Positions 25,411 to 33,745 of a stretch of DNA of 49,327 nucleotides are shown here, one piece after another. The notes beneath the pieces are model-generated. The model made no database searches, was not told the origin of the DNA, and worked only from the letters and a program-made list of their open reading frames with translations. Position 1 is the first letter of the stretch, and the number at the start of each line of letters is the position of its first letter. The translations under genes and the position numbers were made by a program. The stretch is from IMG/VR virus record IMGVR_UViG_3300049216_000156, positions 1 to 49,327 of that record. The stretch is one strand, 5' to 3'. The DNA comes from a virus.

Positions 25411-25438
25411 ACACGGCAAGGAATATACCCTGCCGTGT
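25411..25438 (-). terminator. Hairpin between sigma-like gene and Nudix gene
   Basis: There is an 8-bp perfect inverted repeat (ACACGGCA, 25411-25418, with 25431-25438) and a 12-nt loop. On the minus strand it is followed by TTTCATTTT, compatible with a modest terminator, and could instead be an operator controlling the Nudix-helicase genes. Confidence 0.5.
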
Positions 25439-25473
25439 ATTGTAAAGTTATGGGAGCTAGTTGTCGATAGGTT

Positions 25474-26037
25474 TTATAGGGAACCGCCCAGGTAGTCATA
25501 CTCCGAGAGCGAGACTTGCCCGGAGCGTATTACCTTCTCCCGTGTGATCTTCTTGCCCATCGACTTCTGGCCGTTCCACACGATGGCCTTGCAATATGTG
25601 CGGAACTTGGTGTCGATATTGAGCGTGTCTTCCCGGCTCGGTCTTTCGTCCTTGGGCACGATCCTGCGCACGATGCGGTCGAGGATGCGTTCCTGGAACG
25701 GGCCGAACTTCTGGCGGTTAGCGCCGTGGCGGGTGCGGTTGTCCCATAGCTCTTGCAGGGACGCCAGGATGCGGGACATGAAGGTGTCCTCCCCGGCGTA
25801 CAGCTTGGCGGCTTTCAGGCACTTCTCGATGTAGCACTGTCGTTTGTAGTAGGAGCCAGCACGGAGCATGGCGGATGCGAGTTCTTGGTAGATGTCTTCT
25901 GGTTCGTCGGTGAAGTTGTTTCGTGAGTTTTTTCGTTTTAGTTCGTGGGCTGCCTTCCAACAGAGACGACCGAATTCCTTGTTCAATTCCTTGTATTCGT
26001 CTTCGGTAATACGGAATTTGATACAGATGTCTTTCAT
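25474..26037 (-). CDS. Hypothetical protein, possible sigma-like factor
   Basis: This 187-residue, basic, mostly helical protein has an EPEDIYQELASAMLRAG segment near 45 that resembles the acidic lead-in of sigma-factor region 2, and a Lys-rich C-terminus. A T4 gp55-like late sigma role is possible but weakly supported. ATG 26037 overlaps the polymerase stop (ATGA). A longer frame to 26202 runs over the polymerase gene and is rejected. Confidence 0.55.
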   Translation of the reverse strand: MKDICIKFRITEDEYKELNKEFGRLCWKAAHELKRKNSRNNFTDEPEDIYQELASAMLRAGSYYKRQCYIEKCLKAAKLYAGEDTFMSRILASLQELWDNRTRHGANRQKFGPFQERILDRIVRRIVPKDERPSREDTLNIDTKFRTYCKAIVWNGQKSMGKKITREKVIRSGQVSLSEYDYLGGSL

Positions 26038-27356
26038 GTAGCTCCTTTTGCTTTTGCCAGCGGCTTCAGGCTGTCCAAGTTTCGCCCGGCACGACAAGCC
26101 ACTTTGAGTCGCAAGCCAGGACATACCCCACTTTCGCTGGTCAGCACGGCGTACCCCTTCTGGAAAACCTCTTTCCAGTTGTCCTTGCCTGCATACACGC
26201 AATATCCGTCGTGGACGCTGTAAGCGATGTCCGAGACGGGTTTCAGTGCGTGGTGCAACTGAACCAGTTTATCTAAGCAAACAGTCGAGGCGGGTGATTG
26301 GATGGAAAAGTTACGGGCGAGGTAGTCCTCGCCGGAATCGAAGGTTCTTCGCTTTCCGAATATGTCCTTCGCCGACCCGGTTTCTTTGGCTTGTTTTTGA
26401 TGAGATTCAACCCACTGGAGGGAAGCGGGAAACAAGCCGTGAATACGGTCGATGATACGCTCGGCTGTGGCCTGAGCAATACCCATTCGCTGAACCAGAC
26501 GAGCCGGTCCTGCCCCGTATATAACCGGCAGGAACATTTTTTTCGACTTTTCTCGTGCGTCCGGGTCACTCTCTATACCAGTCACCATCTTGTAAATTTC
26601 CGTGTACGGATCGTCTTTTTCCAAAACTTCCTTCAACTTTTCGTCTTTCGCCAAATGTTGAAGGACTGCGACCTCCATGTTCCTGAAGTCGAAGTACATG
26701 AAAATGTCGGAATGCGACCGGGGCTTCAGCTTCAGCCGGTCGGACTCGCTCATGGTGTGCGGCACGAAGTTGTCCACGAACATGCCGTCGGCCTTGAGCC
26801 GCCCGTTCTCCTGCCCGTGGACGTGATAGTGGGCGTAGACCTTCTTGCCCTTCACCGTGTCCAATATCCCCGCCGTCTCCATCGCCGGGACCACCGTGGT
26901 GATGAGCGGCAGATATACCCCCTGGTACGTCGCCTGAGCCTCTTTCCACGCCCCCGACTGCACCACACTCTTCAGCCGGTTCATCGCCACAGCGAGCGAT
27001 TCTGGAGCCTTGTGGTCCAGCCCGGCGTACTTCTCGATGATCTTCAGGTCGATCAGTACCGCATCCAGCAGGAGCAACTTGCCGGTCTTGGCGAGGAGGT
27101 AAGTGGCGAGCGGCTTCCAGTTCCAGGCGATCACCTTCGTGCCCTTGCCGAATGCCAGTTTGAGGATGCAGAAGAGCATGTTCACGTTGTCCTTCGTGAC
27201 GGTGACTGTAGCGCCGTTATCACCCATGCCCAGGATACTTAGTTCGCACTTCGCTTCCGGGTTGGTGAAGTCCAATACTTCGGGCTGAGTGCGAAGGTAG
27301 ACGTTCGGGCCTGCTTGTACAGCCTCACTCAGTATTTGTGCAAGTTTCTCTAGCAT
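26034..27356 (-). CDS. Family A DNA polymerase
   Basis: This 440-residue replicative polymerase is short for the family. Motif A reads YFDFRNMEVAVLQHLA near 223. Motif B reads REKSKKMFLPVIYGAG near 277, with the Arg, Lys and Tyr expected for dNTP binding. Motif C reads SVHDGYCVY near 385, with Gly where the family usually has Glu (HDE). The N-terminal 150 residues look like a degenerate 3'-5' exonuclease domain with no DED residues visible. ATG 27356 is chosen as a reasonable start; no strong ribosome site is visible and the frame extends to 27485. Confidence 0.85.
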   Translation of the reverse strand: MLEKLAQILSEAVQAGPNVYLRTQPEVLDFTNPEAKCELSILGMGDNGATVTVTKDNVNMLFCILKLAFGKGTKVIAWNWKPLATYLLAKTGKLLLLDAVLIDLKIIEKYAGLDHKAPESLAVAMNRLKSVVQSGAWKEAQATYQGVYLPLITTVVPAMETAGILDTVKGKKVYAHYHVHGQENGRLKADGMFVDNFVPHTMSESDRLKLKPRSHSDIFMYFDFRNMEVAVLQHLAKDEKLKEVLEKDDPYTEIYKMVTGIESDPDAREKSKKMFLPVIYGAGPARLVQRMGIAQATAERIIDRIHGLFPASLQWVESHQKQAKETGSAKDIFGKRRTFDSGEDYLARNFSIQSPASTVCLDKLVQLHHALKPVSDIAYSVHDGYCVYAGKDNWKEVFQKGYAVLTSESGVCPGLRLKVACRAGRNLDSLKPLAKAKGAT

Positions 27357-27511
27357 GTACTGTTGCCATTGTGTCGTCTTTGGCCGGTGTAGGCTGGTAC
27401 GAAATGATACCTCGCAACCGCCTGGAATACAAGAGGTTGTAGACTTTGAAGTGTGTTTAATTCTCAGCGCATACCGAGTCCGCAAATAAAGGAAGCTGCA
27501 AAGTTTTCGAG

Positions 27512-27541
27512 AAAAAAAGATAGGGTATGTACACCCTATCT
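27512..27541 (-). terminator. Rho-independent terminator upstream of polymerase
   Basis: A 9-bp perfect stem (27518-27526 with 27533-27541) and 6-nt loop are followed on the minus strand by seven T. It isolates the polymerase operon from transcription coming from the 28.4 kb direction. Confidence 0.88.
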
Positions 27542-27935
27542 GAATCTCTCTTTGACTTGTCTGCCGCTTCTTTTACTTCTTGCAGGCTCAGTGCGTCGTA
27601 ATTCAGTGAGTCTTAATACTGATGCTGTCCTGGTTATGCTCGACCGTAAAGCCCAGGTTTGCGTATGTTCAGCACCAGCAGAACTTCTTCACTTCTTGCT
27701 TTTTCATGGGCCTCGGTGGTCCCAGGCGGTAAAGTATAGCCGAAATACCGTGTAAAGATGCCTCTTCACACGGGGTCTTCCGCTCAAGCAAGTTCTGTTT
27801 TGTGCGCTCTCGTCCCTTCGTGGTGACGCTGCCTTATAGGACTCGGCGCAGGGAGATAAGCTCCCACTCGTTTGGTGAAAGTAGGGTATATAGTGACGGT
27901 CAGTATCCGCACTATATCAGGCCAGAAATGAACGG
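27542..27935 (-). other. Gene-poor 394-bp stretch with a possible peptide ORF
   Basis: No convincing long ORF is present on either strand. On the minus strand an ATG at 27707 has GAGG six bases upstream and encodes MKKQEVKKFCWC, then a TGA (27671-27669), then 21 more open codons in the same frame to a TGA at 27605-27603. The AT-rich stretch before it contains TATACT. An inverted repeat lies at 27888-27917 and a terminator at 27512-27541. A small regulatory RNA or leader peptide is possible. Confidence 0.4.
27888..27917. repeat. Inverted repeat (operator or hairpin)
   Basis: There is an 8-bp inverted repeat ATATAGTG (27888-27895) with CACTATAT (27910-27917) separated by 14 bp. It lies just beyond the 3' end of the gene at 27936-28397. 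No T run follows on either strand, so an operator or a weak terminator is possible. Confidence 0.45.
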
Positions 27936-28397
27936 TCAATACGAGGTTCTGGAATTTGAACCCGAAGTGGCACTGCGGCCAGTCGCCCGACGGAGGGTAT
28001 CGTCTTCGTCGTCCTGGACCGCTTTCCGAGCGCCAGCAGGGTCGAAAGTCAAGAGCATCGAGGCGTGGTTCAGGCTGTCAACGGCAGTGGTCATGTGCCT
28101 CGCCACCATAGCGGCCTTGGCACGGAAATCTGGCCGGACGTAAGTTTCAGTTTGTTTGATCTTGTCGAAAACGTCCTTCACCCTTTGCTGTAATTCAACA
28201 ATTTCCTTCTGTACAGCACCCACGTCTCTGTCGGAATGGCCGTAGAGAAGGTGCGGAGGTCGGTTCTCTTTGGGCAGACCCACAAGACGCTCTCGCCCGC
28301 CGGTTTGCTGGGATGCGTAAGCAACATCTCTGGGCGAAGCTACGGTCGCCGCCAAGTTGTTTTCTACGGTATCTCGCCATTCTCGGAGTGATTTCAT
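27936..28397 (-). CDS. Head-internal-protein candidate 1 (MKSLREW N-terminus)
   Basis: This 153-residue, mostly helical protein begins MKSLREWRDTVENN, which resembles the short capsid-targeting sequence of T4 internal head proteins (MKTYQEFIAE). A TVE tripeptide lies at 10-12, close to but not matching the T4 gp21 cleavage rule. ATG 28397 is chosen so that this element is N-terminal; ATG 28412 is possible. An AT-rich box (GATAAATATA) ends 3 bp before the ATG, so the transcript may be nearly leaderless. The function is otherwise unknown. Confidence 0.65.
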   Translation of the reverse strand: MKSLREWRDTVENNLAATVASPRDVAYASQQTGGRERLVGLPKENRPPHLLYGHSDRDVGAVQKEIVELQQRVKDVFDKIKQTETYVRPDFRAKAAMVARHMTTAVDSLNHASMLLTFDPAGARKAVQDDEDDTLRRATGRSATSGSNSRTSY

Positions 28398-28412
28398 GAC
28401 TATATTTATCAT

Positions 28413-28787
28413 ATGGCAAAGAAAACCAGACCGAAAAAACGCAACAAGAAACTTTCACCTTTCCTGGAAACCCTCAAGTCTCTAGGCTTCGATTCCTACC
28501 AACAATACCTCCGGTCGGATCACTGGAAAAGTGTGCGAGAACGCTACAGGTGTAGCAAAAAGCCCAAGAAGTGCCAGTGCTGCGGGTCCGAGAAGTACGA
28601 ACTCCACCACACGACCTACGAGCGGCTGGGTCGGGAGTGGCTGAAAGATTTGATGCCGCTGTGCCGCCGACACCACCGGGCGGTGCATAAATACCTTCGA
28701 CGCCACCCAGAGATCAAGTTGGGCGATACAGCCATAATTCTGGAGGCCATTACGCCTAGAAAACGCAAGCCAAAGGGGTTAGCATGA
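28413..28787 (+). CDS. HNH endonuclease-like protein
   Basis: This 124-residue, very basic protein has the HNH core: CQCCG near 51, then LHHTTYERLGREWLKDLMPLC and RRHHRAVH near 62-92. The first His pair and the later His match the catalytic and metal residues of HNH enzymes. It could be a homing endonuclease or a DNA-nicking enzyme. The N-terminus (KKTRPKKRNKK) should bind DNA. Its start lies only 15 bp from the divergent gene start. Confidence 0.8.
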   Translation: MAKKTRPKKRNKKLSPFLETLKSLGFDSYQQYLRSDHWKSVRERYRCSKKPKKCQCCGSEKYELHHTTYERLGREWLKDLMPLCRRHHRAVHKYLRRHPEIKLGDTAIILEAITPRKRKPKGLA

Positions 28788-28804
28788 GTGCAGGAGGAGA
28801 CGAT

Positions 28805-29512
28805 ATGCGGCTCGATGCGATTATCGACTACGAAATGGACGCCCTCGAAGCCAAGGCGTACAAGCTGACGCTGTTCTGGCTCGATAAGAGCCGGGCGCTG
28901 TTCCCGGACTACGCCCACGCCAAGATGAAGCAGAAGGGCGATCCCCGAAAGTCGGGGATATTCAAGTTTTGCTATAAGCTGGCACGGGAGACTCAGGGTA
29001 TACTGGAGGAGTCCGACTACCCGCTCTACATCCGGGCGCAGTTGGAAATCCTGAAGCATATCACCCGTGGCAAAGAACACGCCATGATCGACCCGAACTG
29101 TCTGGTCGGCGACAAGGCGTGGGTCCGCTGGAAACTGTGGAAGAGAAAGTACGATGACCGAACAAAAGTCATTGAAGATAAAGAGCCTGTCCCCGCCAAC
29201 CAGATTAAAATGGCGGAAGCCCTCAACCGGACGAAAGAGTTTCTTGTCAAAACCTGGGGTGCTGAAGTTTCGGCTGAAAAGTTCAAAGAAGCCGTCATCA
29301 ACAACAACCTGATCCGCTGGGTCACGCTGGGCAAGATCAGCCCCTACTACCTCGTCCTGTCGCCCCTGATCGCTCAGGCGGTCCCGGACTTGGCAGAGAG
29401 GCTGAAGACCATCGACCTCGAAGTGTACCGCAAGGTGCTGACCCCAGAAATCAAAGCCTACTTCGCCAAAACCTTCAAGGAAGGCGAAGTCAGTGATTTC
29501 CGTCTATCGTAG
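28805..29512 (+). CDS. Hypothetical helical protein
   Basis: This 235-residue, helix-rich protein has no recognised motif. The start at 28805 has AGGAGG eight bases upstream, far better than the ATG at 28784, which only overlaps the HNH stop. It ends 23 bp inside the convergent thioredoxin gene. The function is unknown. Confidence 0.65.
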   Translation: MRLDAIIDYEMDALEAKAYKLTLFWLDKSRALFPDYAHAKMKQKGDPRKSGIFKFCYKLARETQGILEESDYPLYIRAQLEILKHITRGKEHAMIDPNCLVGDKAWVRWKLWKRKYDDRTKVIEDKEPVPANQIKMAEALNRTKEFLVKTWGAEVSAEKFKEAVINNNLIRWVTLGKISPYYLVLSPLIAQAVPDLAERLKTIDLEVYRKVLTPEIKAYFAKTFKEGEVSDFRLS

Positions 29513-30065
29513 AAGTCTTCTCCACGTCGTTCTCTTCCACGATAGCCGCCATCTTCAGCCACGCCTGGAATTGGGGGACGGTCTTGTAGCCGCTCCCCGA
29601 TTTCACCACCCGTTCCTGCGAATCGACCATCATGTAGGCCGGGATGCCGCCCGATAGACGCAACTTTTTCGTCACGTCCTTCTCCTTGTCCACATCGACA
29701 TGCACGTTGATGTAGTTGTCGGTAACGGCGACCACCGAAGAGTCCTTCAGCGTCACTTCCAGCTTCTTGCACCACCCGCACCAGTCGGCTCCGAACACCA
29801 CCAGCATGTTTTTGTTGCTGGTCTTCGCCAGGGCCAGACCCTCGGCGTAAGTGTATATCTTGCCCTTAATCGGGGCGGGCGGCTCAACTATCGGCGGCGT
29901 AACGGGCGGCGGCTCTTCGACAATCGGCGGCACAACCGGGGCCGTTATCGGCGGGCGGCAGTCTTTACAGTTGGGGTCGTGGGCCGGGCGTTTCTTGGTC
30001 AACTCGTAGGCCATGAAGCCGCCCAGCACGACGATAATTGCGATAAGTGGGATTCTTGGGTTCAT
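29490..30065 (-). CDS. Membrane-anchored thioredoxin-fold protein
   Basis: This 191-residue protein has an N-terminal membrane anchor (residues 5-22), a Cys pair (CKDC), a long Pro-rich linker (about 38-68) and a thioredoxin domain with active site DWCGWCKK near 93 and cis-Pro region GGIPAYM near 140. It would reduce or rearrange disulfides outside the membrane. The WCGWC site is typical of thioredoxin_7/DsbD-gamma-like proteins. A role in maturing cysteine-rich secreted products such as 19293-19628 is possible. Confidence 0.8.
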   Translation of the reverse strand: MNPRIPLIAIIVVLGGFMAYELTKKRPAHDPNCKDCRPPITAPVVPPIVEEPPPVTPPIVEPPAPIKGKIYTYAEGLALAKTSNKNMLVVFGADWCGWCKKLEVTLKDSSVVAVTDNYINVHVDVDKEKDVTKKLRLSGGIPAYMMVDSQERVVKSGSGYKTVPQFQAWLKMAAIVEENDVEKTSTIDGNH

Positions 30066-30076
30066 ACCATATAGTA

Positions 30077-31000
30077 TTACCCGTCGAGCAACATTTTCAA
30101 CAGGGCGATCCGAACAGTCAACCCGTTCTTCACCTGTCGCTCGTGGTACGCCGCCCTGGGGTCGTCGTCGATGACGGTGCTGATCTCGTCGCCACGAGGC
30201 AGCGGGTGGAGGATGATGGATTTTTCTTTCATATTCTTCGTGTCGGTCATTTTGAAATAATCATCCACCATCCAATTGTTTTCTCGCCGTTCCGTCTGCA
30301 TCCTGGTCATGTACACTACGTCCATCGTCGTCTTGTAATCTTCTGCTTGCCCGAAATCCAACTCCCGCCAACACATCCCCTGCGGTGTGTTCCTAACTGC
30401 GTACTTGATCGGCGTCGGACTCCCGACGAAGCCGGTCGGTGTGCAGTCCCGTCCAATGGCGGGAACCATGAAAATTTCGGCTTTGTACCGATGCAGCAGG
30501 TGCAGGAGAGAGTTGACAGTCCTGCCGTGGCGAAGGTCGCCGCAAACCATAACCCGAAGGTTATCGAGTCTCCCGATTTCCTTCTTGATCGTGTAGAGAT
30601 CGAGTAGGGCTTGCGTCGGGTGTTCGTCGTCGCCGTTCCCGGCGTTTATGACGGGAACACGGGACCAGTTGGCGGCGTAGGTCCAGTCTCGGTCGGCGTG
30701 GCGGCAGACGATAATGTCGCCGTATTGGGAAAGGGTGCGGAAAGTGTCTTTCCAACTTTCGCCTTTTTTCAGAGAGGACGATACGCTGGCGTCGGCGGCA
30801 GTGAGGACGTTCATCCCCAGGTATTTGGCGGCGGCTTCAAAAGAAAATCTCGTCCTGGTGGAAGGTTCACCGAAGAACGAGATGAGGGTTTTCTTGTTGT
30901 ACGAATTGAAAAGTTTGTCCTCCTCGATGAGTTTTGAGAGGAGGAAGATTTTCTCGATGTCAGTTTCTTCCATCTGCCTGATGCCAAGCAGGTGCTTCAT
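30077..31000 (-). CDS. pyrB: Aspartate carbamoyltransferase, catalytic chain
   Basis: This 307-residue enzyme makes N-carbamoyl-aspartate, the committed step of pyrimidine synthesis. Carbamoyl-phosphate motif GEPSTRTRFSFE is near 44. The SSSLKKGES loop near 74 carries the Ser-Lys pair that crosses subunits. NAGNGDDEHPTQALLDL is near 120 and HPLPRGDE near 252. Every catalytic signature is intact and the length is normal. PyrB is rare in phages; no regulatory PyrI is present, so the enzyme may escape feedback inhibition. Confidence 0.93.
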   Translation of the reverse strand: MKHLLGIRQMEETDIEKIFLLSKLIEEDKLFNSYNKKTLISFFGEPSTRTRFSFEAAAKYLGMNVLTAADASVSSSLKKGESWKDTFRTLSQYGDIIVCRHADRDWTYAANWSRVPVINAGNGDDEHPTQALLDLYTIKKEIGRLDNLRVMVCGDLRHGRTVNSLLHLLHRYKAEIFMVPAIGRDCTPTGFVGSPTPIKYAVRNTPQGMCWRELDFGQAEDYKTTMDVVYMTRMQTERRENNWMVDDYFKMTDTKNMKEKSIILHPLPRGDEISTVIDDDPRAAYHERQVKNGLTVRIALLKMLLDG

Positions 31001-31050
31001 GGTCGATCCTCTGGGTCCAGCGCAAACTGATCCAGTCTACCACGGGGCGA

Positions 31051-31866
31051 TCAATAGGTCAAGAAGAGCTTGGACACGCATTCCACAATCTCTTCGATGG
31101 GTTGTGTCGGGGCGAACCACTCGTCCCACTCGCTCGGCTGTACCTTCCACGAGTGCTGGCTGGATTCCGAGTCGATGTTGTAACCCCACACCCGTAGTAG
31201 ACCTTTCTGTTTATCCCAGAATATGTCGATGTCAAATTGTTCGGAGCGGGCGTTGCGGTGTCGCATCCTGGCCTGTCCGTGCCCACGGTACTCGAAGTAC
31301 ACCTTGAAGTAATGCTCGTTGATCTTCTTGCTGCCAGCCGGGAACATGCAGTACGACGGGTATTCCATGCGCACGGAGTCGGTGATCTTGTTGACCAACT
31401 TCTCGAAATCGGGGTAGAACCGCTGCGGCGAGTCGATCATGTTCATGCTCAACTTCTGAAGGTTCTCGTATATCTCGTGGGCCACCGTCGCTTCTTTGTC
31501 GTTGATCTTGTTCTCGTTCGTCATCGGCCAGACGTTCTTGCAGACCCAGGTGGCTTCGCCCTTCAGGTCTTTGATCTGGCGGCGGGCGAATATCTTGGAA
31601 CTGCCCAGTGGACTGAACTCGACTCTCAATGCGCCGAAGTCCCGGCCCCACTCGACAATATCGGGTCTGGCCCGTGGCTCGTAAATTCCCAACGGCCCCA
31701 GGTGGGTCAACTCGTCGATGATCTGTTCCGGCTTCAGCGGGTTCAGGGGCACGTCGCCCTTGATCGGCTGCGTGCCGCCCTGGGGACCGAGTATGGACTT
31801 CTTCTCGAAGCCGTAATCGGCCCATTCTTTGTAGATCACATAGTCGGAGAATTTGAGGGACTTCAT
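31051..31866 (-). CDS. Head-internal-protein candidate 2 (MKSLKFSDY N-terminus)
   Basis: This 271-residue protein of unknown family begins MKSLKFSDYVIYKEW, resembling the MKxxxEF start of T4 internal proteins. The rest is a well-mixed globular sequence with many Trp and Tyr residues. ATG 31866 is preferred because a frame start at 31890 would precede it with no ribosome site; a TATATA lies just upstream of the ATG. Confidence 0.65.
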   Translation of the reverse strand: MKSLKFSDYVIYKEWADYGFEKKSILGPQGGTQPIKGDVPLNPLKPEQIIDELTHLGPLGIYEPRARPDIVEWGRDFGALRVEFSPLGSSKIFARRQIKDLKGEATWVCKNVWPMTNENKINDKEATVAHEIYENLQKLSMNMIDSPQRFYPDFEKLVNKITDSVRMEYPSYCMFPAGSKKINEHYFKVYFEYRGHGQARMRHRNARSEQFDIDIFWDKQKGLLRVWGYNIDSESSQHSWKVQPSEWDEWFAPTQPIEEIVECVSKLFLTY

Positions 31867-31908
31867 GTGAGTATATAGAAAGTAGGTCATAGATACTTCG
31901 GAGGATAC

Positions 31909-32052
31909 ATGAAGAACGACAACACCGTCACCTGCATTGTGATTTGTTTACTGTTGGGAGCCGTACTCGGATTCTTCGCCGGATACCATTACCACGATCA
32001 TCAGATGCGCAAGAACGAAATTTTACGTTTGGAAATAAACAGAAACCGATGA
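31909..32052 (+). CDS. Small single-pass membrane protein
   Basis: This 47-residue protein has one transmembrane segment (about 7-25, TCIVICLLLGAVLGFFAGY) and a His-rich, polar C-terminus. A GGAGG-type site precedes ATG 31909. The stop overlaps the next start (ATGA). It could be a spanin-like or host-membrane regulator. Confidence 0.6.
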   Translation: MKNDNTVTCIVICLLLGAVLGFFAGYHYHDHQMRKNEILRLEINRNR

Positions 32053-32339
32053 TAAACTTCAAGCTGTGGTTGACCGAAGAAGAGGATGCCTTCTCGAAAT
32101 GGAAGGGCATCCTTCTTGGGTATTTGAACCTCGACCCCAATAACGGCATGTCGCAAACCCTCGACACCATGAACAAGCACAACCTGAAGCAGCGGCTTCA
32201 AGGGCTGGGCGAGTTCACGAAGCTCGATCCGAACCACCAGCAGCGAGTTCTCGGCTTCATCGACGGCCCCCAGAGCGGCACGGTCGGCGATCTCATCAGG
32301 CAGATTGCTGGGGAGCCTTCGGCGGGAGGAATGGTATGA
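32049..32339 (+). CDS. Head-internal-protein candidate 3 (MINFKLWLTE N-terminus)
   Basis: This 96-residue protein opens with MINFKLWLTEEED, an N-terminus resembling the T4 capsid-targeting sequence. It contains LTE at 8-10, which fits the T4 gp21 rule ((L/I/F)xE). The body is helical. ATG 32049 overlaps the previous stop (ATGA), which also rules out the earlier ATG at 31944. Confidence 0.65.
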   Translation: MINFKLWLTEEEDAFSKWKGILLGYLNLDPNNGMSQTLDTMNKHNLKQRLQGLGEFTKLDPNHQQRVLGFIDGPQSGTVGDLIRQIAGEPSAGGMV

Positions 32340-33049
32340 GATTCCAGCAATTCTTGGCAATCATAGAGGGTCGGGATTATCCGCCCGAATTGGCCGGTAA
32401 AGACTTTTCCAATAACGACGCCCGCATGAAGGACATCGACAAAACTCTCAAAGCCAATCCGGGCATGGATTGGTATACTGCGGGTATGCAGAGGCCGAGT
32501 TTCGAGATTCGCCAGGAAGAGCAAACCGCCGCCTGGAAATATATCGTCACCACCATGTTCCCCGGCGGTCACTTCGGGAAGAAACCCGAAGACGGCGAGA
32601 AGGATTGGAACACGGCTGCCGGGGACGTGATGCAATATCACACTTCCTTGTACGGTCGGGGCGTCGATTTCAGTCTCCAGCGGGACCGATACGGCAAAGA
32701 GATGTGGGCGACTGTTGACTTCGGCTGGGAGAGTCAGCCCGAAATTAGCAAGAAAGATGCAGCCATCGTCAACGGCGGTGAAGTCGGAGGCGACTTCGCT
32801 GGTGGGGTCGCCAATGCCGCAGCCTCCCGACTCCAGAAGGGTAGTCTGGACTTCATGCGAACGATTCAGAACAAGTACATCCTTCCACTCCACAAGTACG
32901 GCATCAAGGTGAAGTTCAATGCGTCGGACGAAGGTGAAACTTCACGCCGCACGCCTCTCTACAACCGGATGCTCAAAAACGCCGGATACCAGCCCGTTTC
33001 CGTCTACGGCAAGAAGAATACCTTCAAGCCGGACTATTCTGAACACTGA
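32336..33049 (+). CDS. Head-internal-protein candidate 4 (MRFQQFLAIIE N-terminus)
   Basis: This 237-residue protein begins MRFQQFLAIIEGRDY. The IIE at 9-11 followed by Gly closely resembles a T4-type prohead protease site. The remainder is a globular domain with no recognised family. The start overlaps the upstream stop (ATGA), so candidates 3 and 4 are co-translated. Confidence 0.65.
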   Translation: MRFQQFLAIIEGRDYPPELAGKDFSNNDARMKDIDKTLKANPGMDWYTAGMQRPSFEIRQEEQTAAWKYIVTTMFPGGHFGKKPEDGEKDWNTAAGDVMQYHTSLYGRGVDFSLQRDRYGKEMWATVDFGWESQPEISKKDAAIVNGGEVGGDFAGGVANAAASRLQKGSLDFMRTIQNKYILPLHKYGIKVKFNASDEGETSRRTPLYNRMLKNAGYQPVSVYGKKNTFKPDYSEH

Positions 33050-33059
33050 TCGGGTTCAC

Positions 33060-33088
33060 TTTACAACCCGAAGAAAACGGAGTAAGAT
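33060..33088 (+). promoter_or_regulatory. TTTACA/TAAGAT promoter-like motif
   Basis: TTTACA (33060-33065), a 17-nt spacer and TAAGAT (33083-33088) match the spacing of the other three copies in this window. The -10 box ends immediately before ATG 33089, so if used it would start transcription inside the gene. The box may therefore be a remnant, or it may serve a different factor. Confidence 0.4.
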
Positions 33089-33745
33089 ATGCGAGAGTTG
33101 ATCCTGGTTCGACACGGCCAGAGCCTCTACAACGTGGGTCTGAGCAAGGACTTAGACAGCGACCTGACCCCGGAAGGTCGGCGTCAGGTGCGGGAAACAG
33201 GCCGATTTTTGGCTCAACACCTGGGCCACATTCGGGGTTTCATCGGTCGGGCCTCCCCTTACCTGCGGTGTCTGCAAACGGCCAGGATTCTCGCCGAAGA
33301 AACCGGCGTTGAGTTCTGGATCGAGGACGGTCCACGGGAGATCATGACGTGCTACGGCGAGTGCTACATTCCCCGGCGGCACGTCGAGTTTCCTGAGTTC
33401 GTGTGGGACAAATACCGGCGTAACGCCGAGTCTGCGTACAAGCAGGAGACGGTCGAAGAGTTCAACCGACGGACAAAAGACTACCACGACCACCTTCAGA
33501 GTTTCGAGAAGGTGTTGGTAGTTTCCCACGGGACGACCACGACCACCCTCCACAAGATGTCCCTGAACCTCTACGACGGGGTTCCGGGTGTCATCAAAGG
33601 CTCGTATGTAGACAACTCCAGTCTTTCCTACACACGAGGCGGTTCGCCCGTCTGGTTCAACAAGGTGGTTTATGGCGAAGGCCCAAAAGAAGAACACCAA
33701 GGGGCGGAAGTGGATGGGATTGGCCCAATTGGTGTGGGCTTTTGA
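33089..33745 (+). CDS. Histidine phosphatase (phosphoglycerate mutase-like)
   Basis: This 218-residue protein has the RHG catalytic motif at residues 8-10 (LVRHGQS), a second catalytic region with VVSHGTTT near 150, and an RCLQTA segment near 56. It is a broad-specificity phosphatase family; the substrate cannot be told. GGAG precedes the ATG. It overlaps the next gene by 74 bp, and its C-terminal tail is probably longer than the core needs. Confidence 0.85.
   Translation: MRELILVRHGQSLYNVGLSKDLDSDLTPEGRRQVRETGRFLAQHLGHIRGFIGRASPYLRCLQTARILAEETGVEFWIEDGPREIMTCYGECYIPRRHVEFPEFVWDKYRRNAESAYKQETVEEFNRRTKDYHDHLQSFEKVLVVSHGTTTTTLHKMSLNLYDGVPGVIKGSYVDNSSLSYTRGGSPVWFNKVVYGEGPKEEHQGAEVDGIGPIGVGF

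Noticed and set aside
25420-25441. Copy of the TTTACA promoter on the minus strand before the Nudix gene
   Set aside because: The TTTACA is present, but the nearest TATATT lies 13 nt away, not 17, and overlaps a hairpin.
28397-28412. T4-type late promoter TATAAATA
   Set aside because: GATAAATATA is similar, but the match is imperfect and too close to two start codons to claim a defined late promoter.
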